Origin: Gemmatimonadaceae bacterium
Lineage (GTDB): Bacteria > Latescibacterota > UBA2968 > UBA8231
DNA length: 51,846 bases
Assembly (NCBI GenBank): GCA_026706075.1
Contig: JAPOZM010000070.1
Location: 1-51,846, forward strand
Direction: 5' to 3'
Both the position numbers and the translations under genes were made by a program. Below the pieces are notes generated by a model. That model worked only from the letters and a program-made list of their open reading frames with translations. It had not been told where the DNA came from and searched no databases. How positions within the stretch are numbered: the stretch's first letter is position 1; each line of letters starts with the position of its first letter. Below are positions 17,082 through 25,840 of the stretch, piece after piece.

Positions 17082-19543
17082 TGGGCCGGCGGCTTGTGCA
17101 GGTCGCCCTGCCGCCCCCCCTGTCGCGGCAGCTCACCTACAGCGTGCCCCCCGAGCTCGGCGCCCTCGTCGGTCCGGGGGCGGTGGTCCTCGTGCCCGTC
17201 CAGCAACGCCTGGTCACCGGCTTCGTCGTCACCGACGAGCCCGCCGAGCCGGAGGTTGCGCGCGGCCGCATCCGCGACATCACCCAGGTGGTCGATACCG
17301 AGGCTCCCATCAGCGCCGAGGTCGTGCGGCTGTGCGCCTGGCTTGCGGACTACTACATGGCGCCGGTGGGCGCGGCCCTGGCGGCGGCCCTGCCTCCCGG
17401 CGTGCGCCTGACCTCCAGCCGCACCGTGCGGCTGACGGAGGCGGACGGGGCCCCGGCGCCCCCGGACCCGGCGCAGGACCGGGTGCTCTCCGAGCTCAGG
17501 CGCGCCCGGGGACCGCTGAAGGTGACCACCCTGCGCAGCCGTTTGGGCAAGCGCGGGCTGGAGGGCGCCCTTCGGCGGCTGCTTCAGCACGGACGGATCG
17601 AGATGCGGCCGGACCTGGCGGGAGGAGCGGCTCGCGCACGGCGGCGCCAGCTCGTGCGCGTGGCCGACCCGGACCGGGCTCGGGACGACCTGCCGGCGGT
17701 GACCCGGCGCGCCCCGGCCCAGGGGCGCTGCCTCCAGCACCTGCTGCAGGCCGGTCCGGTGCCCAAGCGCCGCCTCCTGGAGGAGGGATTCGGCTACGCC
17801 GTCCTGAAGGGGCTGCAGGGGAGAGGGCTGACCGAAACCGTGGAGCAGGAAGTCCTGCGCGATCCCCTGGCCGCTCTCGACGTGGCGGATTCGCCCGCGC
17901 CGGAACCCACGGCCGACCAGCAGGAGGTCCTCCGGTGCATCCACTCCGCCCTCGATGAGGGCCGCTTCGAGCCACTTCTCCTGCGCGGGGTCACCGGCAG
18001 CGGCAAGACACTGGTCTACCAACTGGCGGTGGAGCGAGTCCTGCGGTCAGGCCGCAGCGCCATCGTCCTCACCCCCGAGATCGCCCTGGCCTGGCAGATG
18101 GTGCGCCGCTTCCGGGCCCACTTCGGAGCGACCGTGGCGGTCCTCCACAGCCAGTTGTCGGCCGGGGAGCGCTACGACACCTGGCGCCGGCTCCGGCGCG
18201 GCGAGCAGAGGCTCGTCATCGGCGCCCGATCCGCCGTGCTGGCCCCGGTGAAGGGGCTGGGGCTGATCGTCGTCGACGAGGAGCACGACGGCTCCTACTT
18301 CCAGGACGACCTGGAGAGTCAACAGCCGCTGGTCTACCATGGCCGCGACCTGGCGGTGATGAGGGCGCGTCTGGCCGGCGTGCCGGTCATCCTCGGGTCG
18401 GCGACGCCGAGCCTCGAGTCGTGGTGCAACGCGCGGAGCGGCAAGTACACCTCCCTGAGCCTGCCGCGGCGGATCGACGACCGGCCCCTGGCGCGGGTCG
18501 AGGTGGTCGACATGAGGCGGGAGCCCTTCCAGGGACGGCAGCGCACCCTGTTCTCCAAGACCCTGCGCCTCAAGATCCGCGAGCGCCTCGAGCGCGGCGA
18601 GCAGATCGTGCTCCTCCAGAACCGGCGCGGGTTCTCACCCGTCGTGCAGTGCGCCAGCTGCGGCGAGGCCGTCGCCTGCGGCCGGTGCCAGGTATCCCTC
18701 ACCTACCACCGCCGCCAGGGCGAGGGCCTGCGCTGCCACTACTGCGACTACCGCACTCCCGTACCCGGCCAGTGCCCGTCCTGCGGCAGCGCCGAGGTCA
18801 GACTGACCGGCGCGGGGACCCAGAAGGTGGAGACCGCCCTCGAGGAACAGTTCCCCGGGATCCGCGTCATTCGTATGGACGTGGACACCACGGGATGGAA
18901 GGGCGCCCACGACGGCCTGGTGGAGAGATTCCGCCGGCGCGAGGCCGACGTGCTCCTCGGTACGCAGATGGTGGCCAAGGGCCTCGACTTCCCGGAGGTG
19001 ACCCTCGTCGGCGTGATCTCCGCCGACACCGGCTTCCACCTCCCGGACTTCCGTGCCGCCGAGCGCAGTTTCCAGTTGCTCACGCAGGTGGCGGGACGCT
19101 CCGGGCGAGGCTCGAACCGAGGCGAGGTGGTCATCCAGACCCGTCTTCCCGAGGACCCCGTGCTGCTCGCCGCGGCACGCCAGGACTACGACGCCTTCGC
19201 CGAGGGCGAGCTCGTCGAGCGCCAGGCGGCGGGCTTCCCGCCCTTCGGGCGCCTCATCGTCTTCCGCTGGCGGGGCGAATCGGAGGAGGCGGTGAGTCGG
19301 GCGGCGGAGCGGGGGACGCGGTTGCTGCGGCAAGCCGGTCCGGCGGGGGTCTCCGTCCTCGGGCCGGCGCCGGCCCCGCTGGCGCGCCTGCGGGGGCGCT
19401 ACCGCTGGCAGGTCCTGCTCGCCGGCGCCGGCGGGCGTCAACTGCGGCTCACGGCGGGGTCGGCCCTGGGCCCCATGCGCCGGGAGGCCAGCCGCTGCGA
19501 CGTCGATCTGGGAGTCGTCGTCGACCCCCAGTCCACGATGTGA
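17081..19543 (+). CDS. priA: primosomal protein N' (replication restart helicase PriA)
   Basis: PriA recognises abandoned replication forks and reloads the replicative helicase. The 820-residue protein has an N-terminal 3'-DNA-binding domain (VQVALPPPLSRQLTY), a winged helix, and a helicase core with GVTGSGKT near residue 303 and DEEHD near 398. The zinc module carries eight cysteines in four CxxC-type pairs (about 524-570). The ATPase motifs TQMVAKGLDFPEV and QVAGRSGRG complete it. The start overlaps the rodZ stop as TGATG. Confidence 0.96.
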   Translation: MGRRLVQVALPPPLSRQLTYSVPPELGALVGPGAVVLVPVQQRLVTGFVVTDEPAEPEVARGRIRDITQVVDTEAPISAEVVRLCAWLADYYMAPVGAALAAALPPGVRLTSSRTVRLTEADGAPAPPDPAQDRVLSELRRARGPLKVTTLRSRLGKRGLEGALRRLLQHGRIEMRPDLAGGAARARRRQLVRVADPDRARDDLPAVTRRAPAQGRCLQHLLQAGPVPKRRLLEEGFGYAVLKGLQGRGLTETVEQEVLRDPLAALDVADSPAPEPTADQQEVLRCIHSALDEGRFEPLLLRGVTGSGKTLVYQLAVERVLRSGRSAIVLTPEIALAWQMVRRFRAHFGATVAVLHSQLSAGERYDTWRRLRRGEQRLVIGARSAVLAPVKGLGLIVVDEEHDGSYFQDDLESQQPLVYHGRDLAVMRARLAGVPVILGSATPSLESWCNARSGKYTSLSLPRRIDDRPLARVEVVDMRREPFQGRQRTLFSKTLRLKIRERLERGEQIVLLQNRRGFSPVVQCASCGEAVACGRCQVSLTYHRRQGEGLRCHYCDYRTPVPGQCPSCGSAEVRLTGAGTQKVETALEEQFPGIRVIRMDVDTTGWKGAHDGLVERFRRREADVLLGTQMVAKGLDFPEVTLVGVISADTGFHLPDFRAAERSFQLLTQVAGRSGRGSNRGEVVIQTRLPEDPVLLAAARQDYDAFAEGELVERQAAGFPPFGRLIVFRWRGESEEAVSRAAERGTRLLRQAGPAGVSVLGPAPAPLARLRGRYRWQVLLAGAGGRQLRLTAGSALGPMRREASRCDVDLGVVVDPQSTM

Positions 19544-19553
19544 GGCCCCTCCG

Positions 19554-21776
19554 GTGATCATCCTTCTCCTTCTCGCTCTGCTTCTCAGTTCCCCGGCACG
19601 GGCCCAGACATGCGGCGAGGACTGGTCGGCCTATACCAGCATGAAGCACATCGAGAAGGTCCTCCTCGACAGCTCCGGCCTCTGGGCTGCGACGAGGGGC
19701 GGGGTCCTGCGCTACGACCGTTTCCGTGGCGAGTACGATCGTCTCACCCGCATCGACGGACTGGCGGGCAACCGCATCCTGTCCCTGGCCGCCGACGACG
19801 AGGGCAACCTCTGGTTCGGCAGCGATGGGCAGGGACTGAGCCGCTACCGCCCGGTCACTTCGGACTTCGAGCCGGTCTACCAGGAGTTCCGGGGCCTGGC
19901 CATCACCTCGCTCCACAGCGAGGGCACGAAGCTCTTCGTCGGCACGAACAGCGGCGTCAGCCTCTTCCTGACCGACCGGGAGGAGGTCAAGGAGACGTAT
20001 CGTCTTCTCGGCCACCTGCCGAAGGACACGGCCGCCCTGTACATGGCCGTCCTCGACGGCACGCTCTTCGTCGGTACCAAGGTGGGGATCGCCTGGGCCC
20101 GGATCGATCACCCGAACCTGCAGGATCCGGAGAGCTGGCGGTCTACCGCCCGGGTGGGGGAGGTGAGGGGCATCGTCGTCATCGGCGGGGCCCTTTACGT
20201 GGCCAGCCGGCTGGGTGTCCTGGCCTATGACCCCGAGGAAGACCGCTTCCGCGGGGACTTCGGGGAAGCCGTCCGGAGCCTCGGGGCGCGCGGCGGACAG
20301 GTTGTGGCTGCCACCGTGGACGGACGATTGCTGACGCGGGTTGAGGCGGAGAGTTGGGAGGGACTGGGGACGGACCCGATCAAGGACATCACCGCCATCA
20401 GCGACACCGGCGAGGAGATCCTCTGGGTCGGCACCCCGGAGGGGCTGCGCGTCATCGGCGACCGGTCGATCCGCCAGTCCAGTGAGCCGGGATCGAGCCA
20501 GTTCTACGAGATCAAGGTCACCGGAACGGGGGAGCTGTGGGCCACGAGCGTGCCGAATGACCAGCATCGAGCGGTATCGGCCGGTGTCTATCGCCTCTCC
20601 GAAGGCAAGTGGTCGGCCTTCAACCGCTGGAACGGCATGCCCAACGACGAGATCGTCGCCGTCGAGACCGACGCCAAGGGGCGCGTGTGGGTCGGAAGTT
20701 GGGGTGGTGGCGGGCTCATCCGCGAGGAGGATCGCCAGTGGGAGGCGATCTCCACCGAGGAAACGGTGCTGCGAGGCATTCCGAGGAACCCGGAATTCGT
20801 GGTCATCAGCGACATCAAGCGGGACTCGGCGGGCCACATGTGGTTGATCAACACCCTGGTCGGTGTCGCCGTCTTCGACGGCTACCCCCCGAAGCGCGAG
20901 TACCTCTTCGATCAGAAGGAGCTCGGCCTGGCCACCGACCTTGATCTCTACCGCATGGATGTCGGACCAGAGGGCTTGAAGTGGATCGTCAGCAGGAGGT
21001 CCGGCCTCTTTGTCCTCGACGACGGGGGCACGCCTTTCACCGGCGGCGACGATCGCTTGACGGGGCTCTCCCCGGACCAGATGAGCCGCCTGACCAGCGA
21101 CCGCCTCTTCGACGTCTTCGTCAGCCGCGATGGAAGGATCTGGCTCGCTGCAGAGAACGGCGTAAACGTCATCACCCCCGAGTACGACCGCTCCAACGGA
21201 AGACTGTCGATCACCTCCTGGCAGGCCTACGACGCGTCCGACGGGTTGCCCTCGGCCGAGATCAACGCTTTCGAGGAGGACGAAGGCGGCAACATCTGGG
21301 TCGGCACCGAGGCCGGCCTTGCACGGATCGACGACGACGGCCGGGTTGACCTCGTCCTCGATACCGGCAACAGCTGCCTGATCAGCGACCGTGTGAAGGG
21401 GCTGCACTACGACAGCGACCGTGGAGATCTGTGGATCGGCACCCTCGACGGTCTCAGCCGTCTGCGCCTCTCCATCGGGGAGGAAGGCGGTGAACCGGAA
21501 ACCCTGAGCCTCTATCCCAACCCCTACTTGAGAGCGGGGCGCCAGCCGTTGACTTTCTCCGGGATGCCCCTCGGGGCCACCCTGCTCATCTACTCGGCCT
21601 CCGGCGATCTCGTCGCCACCCGGCGGGGGGAGGCCGGGCGCGGCACCATCACCTGGGACGGCCTGAACGAGGCCGGGTACCTGGTGGCCGCGGGCGTCTA
21701 CTACTACGTCGCCGAGAGCGAGTCGGGCGAGTCGGTCTCCGGCCGCTTCGCCCTTGTGAAGGGGGCCCGCCCTTGA
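19554..21776 (+). CDS. secreted two-component-regulator-type beta-propeller protein
   Basis: 740 residues with a clear signal peptide (1-17, MIILLLLALLLSSPARA). About twelve Reg_prop-type propeller repeats follow, each ending in forms such as LWFGSDGQGLSRY, LWVGTPEGLRVI, IWVGTEAGLARID and LWIGTLDGLSRLR. No histidine kinase or response-regulator domain follows the propeller. Instead the C terminus (about 655-740) is an FlgD-like or sorting-tail beta domain starting LSLYPNPYLRAG and including TITWDGLNEAGYLVAAGVYYY, a form common in FCB bacteria. Start GTG 19554 lies 10 bases after priA. Likely exported or surface-anchored; ligand unknown. Confidence 0.8.
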   Translation: MIILLLLALLLSSPARAQTCGEDWSAYTSMKHIEKVLLDSSGLWAATRGGVLRYDRFRGEYDRLTRIDGLAGNRILSLAADDEGNLWFGSDGQGLSRYRPVTSDFEPVYQEFRGLAITSLHSEGTKLFVGTNSGVSLFLTDREEVKETYRLLGHLPKDTAALYMAVLDGTLFVGTKVGIAWARIDHPNLQDPESWRSTARVGEVRGIVVIGGALYVASRLGVLAYDPEEDRFRGDFGEAVRSLGARGGQVVAATVDGRLLTRVEAESWEGLGTDPIKDITAISDTGEEILWVGTPEGLRVIGDRSIRQSSEPGSSQFYEIKVTGTGELWATSVPNDQHRAVSAGVYRLSEGKWSAFNRWNGMPNDEIVAVETDAKGRVWVGSWGGGGLIREEDRQWEAISTEETVLRGIPRNPEFVVISDIKRDSAGHMWLINTLVGVAVFDGYPPKREYLFDQKELGLATDLDLYRMDVGPEGLKWIVSRRSGLFVLDDGGTPFTGGDDRLTGLSPDQMSRLTSDRLFDVFVSRDGRIWLAAENGVNVITPEYDRSNGRLSITSWQAYDASDGLPSAEINAFEEDEGGNIWVGTEAGLARIDDDGRVDLVLDTGNSCLISDRVKGLHYDSDRGDLWIGTLDGLSRLRLSIGEEGGEPETLSLYPNPYLRAGRQPLTFSGMPLGATLLIYSASGDLVATRRGEAGRGTITWDGLNEAGYLVAAGVYYYVAESESGESVSGRFALVKGARP

Positions 21777-22459
21777 GCGCGGTCCGGGCGGCCGGCGCTC
21801 TTCGGGGTGCGGTGCTGGCGGCGGCGGTCCTGGTCCCGGCGGCCCCGGGCCAGGCCGGGGAGACCGACCTCTTCACCATCGCCCGGCTCCAGTACGACGG
21901 CGGCGGCGACTGGTACAGCGACCCGTCGTCCCTGCCCAACCTGCTGGCCTTCCTCGCGCGCCACACGAGACTGCCTGCGGCCTCCTCCGAGGCGCGCGTG
22001 CGCCTCCTCGACCGCGAGCTCTTCGCCCATCCCTATCTCTACATGACCGGACACGGCAACGTCTCCTGGACGGCCGAGGAAGCGGCCCGCCTGCGGCGCT
22101 ACCTCGAGGCGGGCGGGTTCCTCCACGCCGACGACAACTACGGCATGGACGAGTCCTTCCGCCGGGAGATGCGCAAGGTCTTCCCCACAAGGGAGTTCGT
22201 CGAGCTGCCCGCCGGCCACGACCTGTTCCGCTGTCACTTCGATCTGTCCGGCGGCCTGCCCAAGGTCCACGAGCACGACGGCCGGCGGCCACAGGCCCTG
22301 GGTCTCTTCGGCGGGGAGCGCCTCCTGGTCCTCTACACCTACGAGTCCGACCTCGGCGACGGCTGGGAAGACGCTCACGTCCACGGCGATCCCGAGGAGG
22401 TGAGGCAGATGGCTCTGCGCATGGGAGCCAACATCGTCCTCTACGCTCTCACCCGCTAG
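21773..22459 (+). CDS. DUF4159 domain protein, exported
   Basis: A 228-residue protein with a signal peptide (about 1-28, ending near GQAGE) and one DUF4159 domain. Landmarks are FTIARLQYDGGGDWYSDP, LYMTGHGNVSWT, LRRYLEAGGFLHADDNYG and FRREMRKVFP. From memory, the domain resembles glutamine-amidotransferase-like folds, but no catalytic triad is assigned. The gene starts with TTG 21773 inside the propeller gene's stop. In FCB genomes DUF4159 genes travel with MoxR and DUF58 genes, as here. Function unknown. Confidence 0.82.
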   Translation: MSAVRAAGALRGAVLAAAVLVPAAPGQAGETDLFTIARLQYDGGGDWYSDPSSLPNLLAFLARHTRLPAASSEARVRLLDRELFAHPYLYMTGHGNVSWTAEEAARLRRYLEAGGFLHADDNYGMDESFRREMRKVFPTREFVELPAGHDLFRCHFDLSGGLPKVHEHDGRRPQALGLFGGERLLVLYTYESDLGDGWEDAHVHGDPEEVRQMALRMGANIVLYALTR

Positions 22460-22465
22460 CCCATC

Positions 22466-25400
22466 GTGACCGAAGCCCCGGCACGCGCCCTGCTGCTCGA
22501 GCGGCTCCGCCGGCTGCGCCGCCGCCGGCTGCTCCTCGAGGCCGCCGCGGCTCTGGCGGCGGGCCTGTTCACGGCCGTGGCCGCCGGCGTCCTCGCCGTC
22601 GGCCTGGAGGCCCTCCTCTACCTGTCCTCCCCCTGGAGATGGGTCCTGATCCTGGCCGCCGCCGGGGCCGCCGGGGCCGCCGCGGCGCGCATCCTGTGGC
22701 CATGGCGCGGGGGCCTCTCGCTGAGAGCCGCGGCCCTGGCCATCGAGGACCGCGCCCCGGAGCTGTCGCAGCGGCTGATGACGGCCCTGGAGGCGGGCGG
22801 TGGCCCGAGAGCGCGGCTCTACTCCTCCGACCTGCTCGCCGCGTCGGCCTCGGAGGCGGCCGCCCTCCTCGACCGTCATGGAGAGGCCCGGCTGGTGCCG
22901 GCGTCGAGGCTGCGCCGCACCGTCCTGAGGGGCGCCGCCATCGCCGGTCCGCTCCTCCTCCTCCTCGGGCTCTCGGGAACCGCCGGCGGCGAGGCCCTGC
23001 ACCGCTGCCTCAACCCGGGGACGGCCTTCGAGCGCCCGCAGCGCACCCGGCTCCATGTCGAGCCCGGCCACCAGCGGGCGATCCGGGGAGAGGACGTGGC
23101 CCTCTCCATCCGGATCGAAGGCGACCTGCCGCCGGCGCTGCGGGTCCGCCGACGGGACGTGCGCGACGGGGACTGGGTCGAGGAGGAGGTGATCCTCGAA
23201 GCCGGCGGCCCCGATTCCCTGCGCCACCTCTTCGAGGAGGTGCGCTCCACCTTCGACTTCGAGGTCGCCGCCGGCGACGGCGAGGCCGGCCCCTACCGCG
23301 TCACCGTCATCGATCCGCCCGAGGTCACCCGCTTGAGTCTGCGCTACGACTATCCGGAGTACAGCGGGCTCCCGCCGCGGGTCGAGGACCAGGGCGGTGA
23401 CGTCCGCGCCCTCGCCGGGACCGTCGTCGAGTGGGGGATCCACGCCAGCAAGCCTCTCTCCGCCGCGGCCCTGGTGATCGACGACACCCTGCGTCTGCCG
23501 GCCCAGGTGGTCGACGACGGCGCCGCCGTGAGCTGGACCCTGCCGGCCCCGGAGGACAGCGCCAGGGCCCGCCGCGAGTACCTCGTGGCCCTCACCGACC
23601 GCGGTGGGGTCGGCAACCGGGCTCCCATCCGCCATGCCCTCCGGGTGCTGCGAGACCAGCCGCCGGAGGTCGTCATCTCCGAGCCCGGTCCCGAGGCCGA
23701 CCTGCCCGAGAGCCAGCAGGTGCGGGTGCGGGTCGAGGCCGCCGACGACTTCGGGGTGAGCCGCGTCGACCTCGTCTTCCGAGTCGGCCAGGGTCCCGAG
23801 AGGCGCCGGCCCATCCCCTTGGAAGGCGGTCCCCGGGTGGTGCTCTCCCACCTGTGGGACCTGGCGCCTCTGGAGCTGCTGCCGGAGGACCGGGTGCGCT
23901 ACCGCGCCGAGGCCTTCGACAACGACGCCGTGGGCGGGCCGAAGCGGGCGGTGAGCCCCGAGCACGTGCTGCGCTTCCCCTCCCTCTGGGAGTTGTTCGA
24001 CGAGGTCTCGAGGCAGCAGGAGGAGCGCCTGGAGTCGCTGGAGGAGGTGGCGGCCGGGGAGGCGGGGGCCCGGGAGTACGTGGAGCGGCTGCGGCGGGAG
24101 GTGCTGCGCACCGAGGAGCTCACCTGGGACCAAAAGCAGGAGCTGGAGAGCGCCTTGGCCGCCGAGGAGGAGCGCGCCCGGGCCGTGGAGGAGGTCGCCC
24201 GGCAGATGGCCGGCAGCCTGGAGAAGCTGGAGCAGGGCGGCGCCGACTCGCGGGACCTGCTCGACAAGCTCGACGAGATCCGCGAGCTGATGGCCGCCGT
24301 CGCCTCGCCGGAGCTGCTGGAGGCCCTGCGGGCCGTGCAGCAGGCGGCCGAGCAGCCCGACGCGGAAGAGCTGGCCGAGGCTCTGAAGCAGTTCGCCCAG
24401 GACCAGGAAGCGTTTCAGCAGCGCCTGGACCGGACCCTGGACCTGCTCCGGCAGGTGCACGCCGAGCAGCGCCTGCTGGCCGTCGTCGAGCAGGCCGAAG
24501 ACCTGGAGGAACGCCAGGGGAGGATCAACGAGGCCCTCGAGCAGAGCTCCGCGGAGGCCGCCCTCGGGGACGAGGCCCTGCGGGACCAGGAGGGGAGGCT
24601 GGCCGGCGACACCGACCGCCTGCGCCGGGAGATCGACCGGTTGGGGCAGGAACTGAGGGACCTGAGCGCGCGGACCTCGGAGTCCCTGAGTTCCGAGGCC
24701 GAAGAGATGGAGCAGCAGGCCCTGTCGGAGCGCATGCGCCGCATGGAACGCCTCCTGGCCTCGGGCCAGCGGCCCCAGGCGGGGAGGATGGGCGCCGGCC
24801 TGCAGCAGGATCTGGAGGAACTGTCCGCGTCGATGCGCCAGCTCCGCGAGGAGTTCTTCGGCGACCAGCGGCAGGAGCTGGCCCGCCTCCTGCGCCGGGC
24901 CATGGCCGACCTGGTGGACCTCTCCCGCCGGCAGGAGGAGCTGGCGCAGGACACCTCTCGCCAGCCGGGGGGTTCCGACGCCGCCCTGGCCGCCGGGCAG
25001 CAGGCCCTGGCCCAGGGCGCGGAGCTGGTCACCGAGGACGTCGCCCGCGCCGGCTCGAGGACGCTGGCCCTGGAGCCTTCCCTGGCCGCTACCCTCGGCG
25101 GCGCCCTGCGCCGCATGGAGGAGGCCGCCGGGAGGCTGGGGCAGCTGGAGAGGGGCCGGGCCGGTCAGCTCCAGACCGAGGCCATGGGCTACCTGAACCA
25201 GGCCGCGCAGCAGCTGCGGCGGAGCCTGGACAACCTGAGCCAGGCGCGCACGCCCTCCTCCTTCGGCGAGGCCATGGAGCAGCTGATGGCCCTCTCCGAG
25301 CAGCAGGCCGCCCTCAACGAGGCGACCCGGCAGGCGATGCAGCAGGGTTCCCGGAACCCTCGGGGCCCCGGAGGGCGGATCCCGGCCATGCCCGGACTCG

Positions 25401-25840
25401 CCGCCGAGCAGCGGCGCCTCCAGCAGGCCCTGGCCGAGGTGGAGCGGTCCCTGCGCGGCCAGCGCTCGCTGCAGGAGCGCATCGGCGCCATTCAGCAGGA
25501 GATGAAGGAGGTCCTGGCGCGCATGGAGCGGCTTCGCGCCGACGCCCGCGTCACCGAGGGGCAGGAGCGGGTCCTGCAGCGCCTGCTGGACGCGAGCCGT
25601 TCCATCCACTCCCGCGGCTTCGAGAAGCGCCGCCATGCGGAACAGGCCGAGCAGCGTTCCTTCGCCGGTCCGGGATGGCTGCCGGTCGATCTGGGCCAGC
25701 GTCCGGAGGCCTGGCGCGAGGCCATGCGCCGCGCCCTGGCCGCCGACTATCCCGCCGAGTACCGCGAGCTCATCCGCCGATACTACGAGAGCGTCTACCA
25801 GGACCTGCATCAGGAGGACGGGCCGGAGGCCCTGCCGTGA
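22466..25840 (+). CDS. large membrane-anchored coiled-coil protein, DUF4175-like
   Basis: 1124 residues. The N terminus has two membrane helices (about 22-45 and 58-76) and a third near 155-175. A beta-rich periplasmic region follows to about residue 510, with Ig-like features such as RLSLRYDYPEYSGLPPR. The rest, to about 1080, is almost uninterrupted Gln/Glu/Arg-rich coiled coil (ELAEALKQFAQDQEAFQQRL and similar). The layout matches DUF4175-type proteins found beside MoxR/DUF58 genes. Start GTG 22466 follows DUF4159 by six bases, and the end overlaps the next gene. It probably acts as a long periplasmic scaffold; the role is unknown. Confidence 0.75.
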   Translation: MTEAPARALLLERLRRLRRRRLLLEAAAALAAGLFTAVAAGVLAVGLEALLYLSSPWRWVLILAAAGAAGAAAARILWPWRGGLSLRAAALAIEDRAPELSQRLMTALEAGGGPRARLYSSDLLAASASEAAALLDRHGEARLVPASRLRRTVLRGAAIAGPLLLLLGLSGTAGGEALHRCLNPGTAFERPQRTRLHVEPGHQRAIRGEDVALSIRIEGDLPPALRVRRRDVRDGDWVEEEVILEAGGPDSLRHLFEEVRSTFDFEVAAGDGEAGPYRVTVIDPPEVTRLSLRYDYPEYSGLPPRVEDQGGDVRALAGTVVEWGIHASKPLSAAALVIDDTLRLPAQVVDDGAAVSWTLPAPEDSARARREYLVALTDRGGVGNRAPIRHALRVLRDQPPEVVISEPGPEADLPESQQVRVRVEAADDFGVSRVDLVFRVGQGPERRRPIPLEGGPRVVLSHLWDLAPLELLPEDRVRYRAEAFDNDAVGGPKRAVSPEHVLRFPSLWELFDEVSRQQEERLESLEEVAAGEAGAREYVERLRREVLRTEELTWDQKQELESALAAEEERARAVEEVARQMAGSLEKLEQGGADSRDLLDKLDEIRELMAAVASPELLEALRAVQQAAEQPDAEELAEALKQFAQDQEAFQQRLDRTLDLLRQVHAEQRLLAVVEQAEDLEERQGRINEALEQSSAEAALGDEALRDQEGRLAGDTDRLRREIDRLGQELRDLSARTSESLSSEAEEMEQQALSERMRRMERLLASGQRPQAGRMGAGLQQDLEELSASMRQLREEFFGDQRQELARLLRRAMADLVDLSRRQEELAQDTSRQPGGSDAALAAGQQALAQGAELVTEDVARAGSRTLALEPSLAATLGGALRRMEEAAGRLGQLERGRAGQLQTEAMGYLNQAAQQLRRSLDNLSQARTPSSFGEAMEQLMALSEQQAALNEATRQAMQQGSRNPRGPGGRIPAMPGLAAEQRRLQQALAEVERSLRGQRSLQERIGAIQQEMKEVLARMERLRADARVTEGQERVLQRLLDASRSIHSRGFEKRRHAEQAEQRSFAGPGWLPVDLGQRPEAWREAMRRALAADYPAEYRELIRRYYESVYQDLHQEDGPEALP

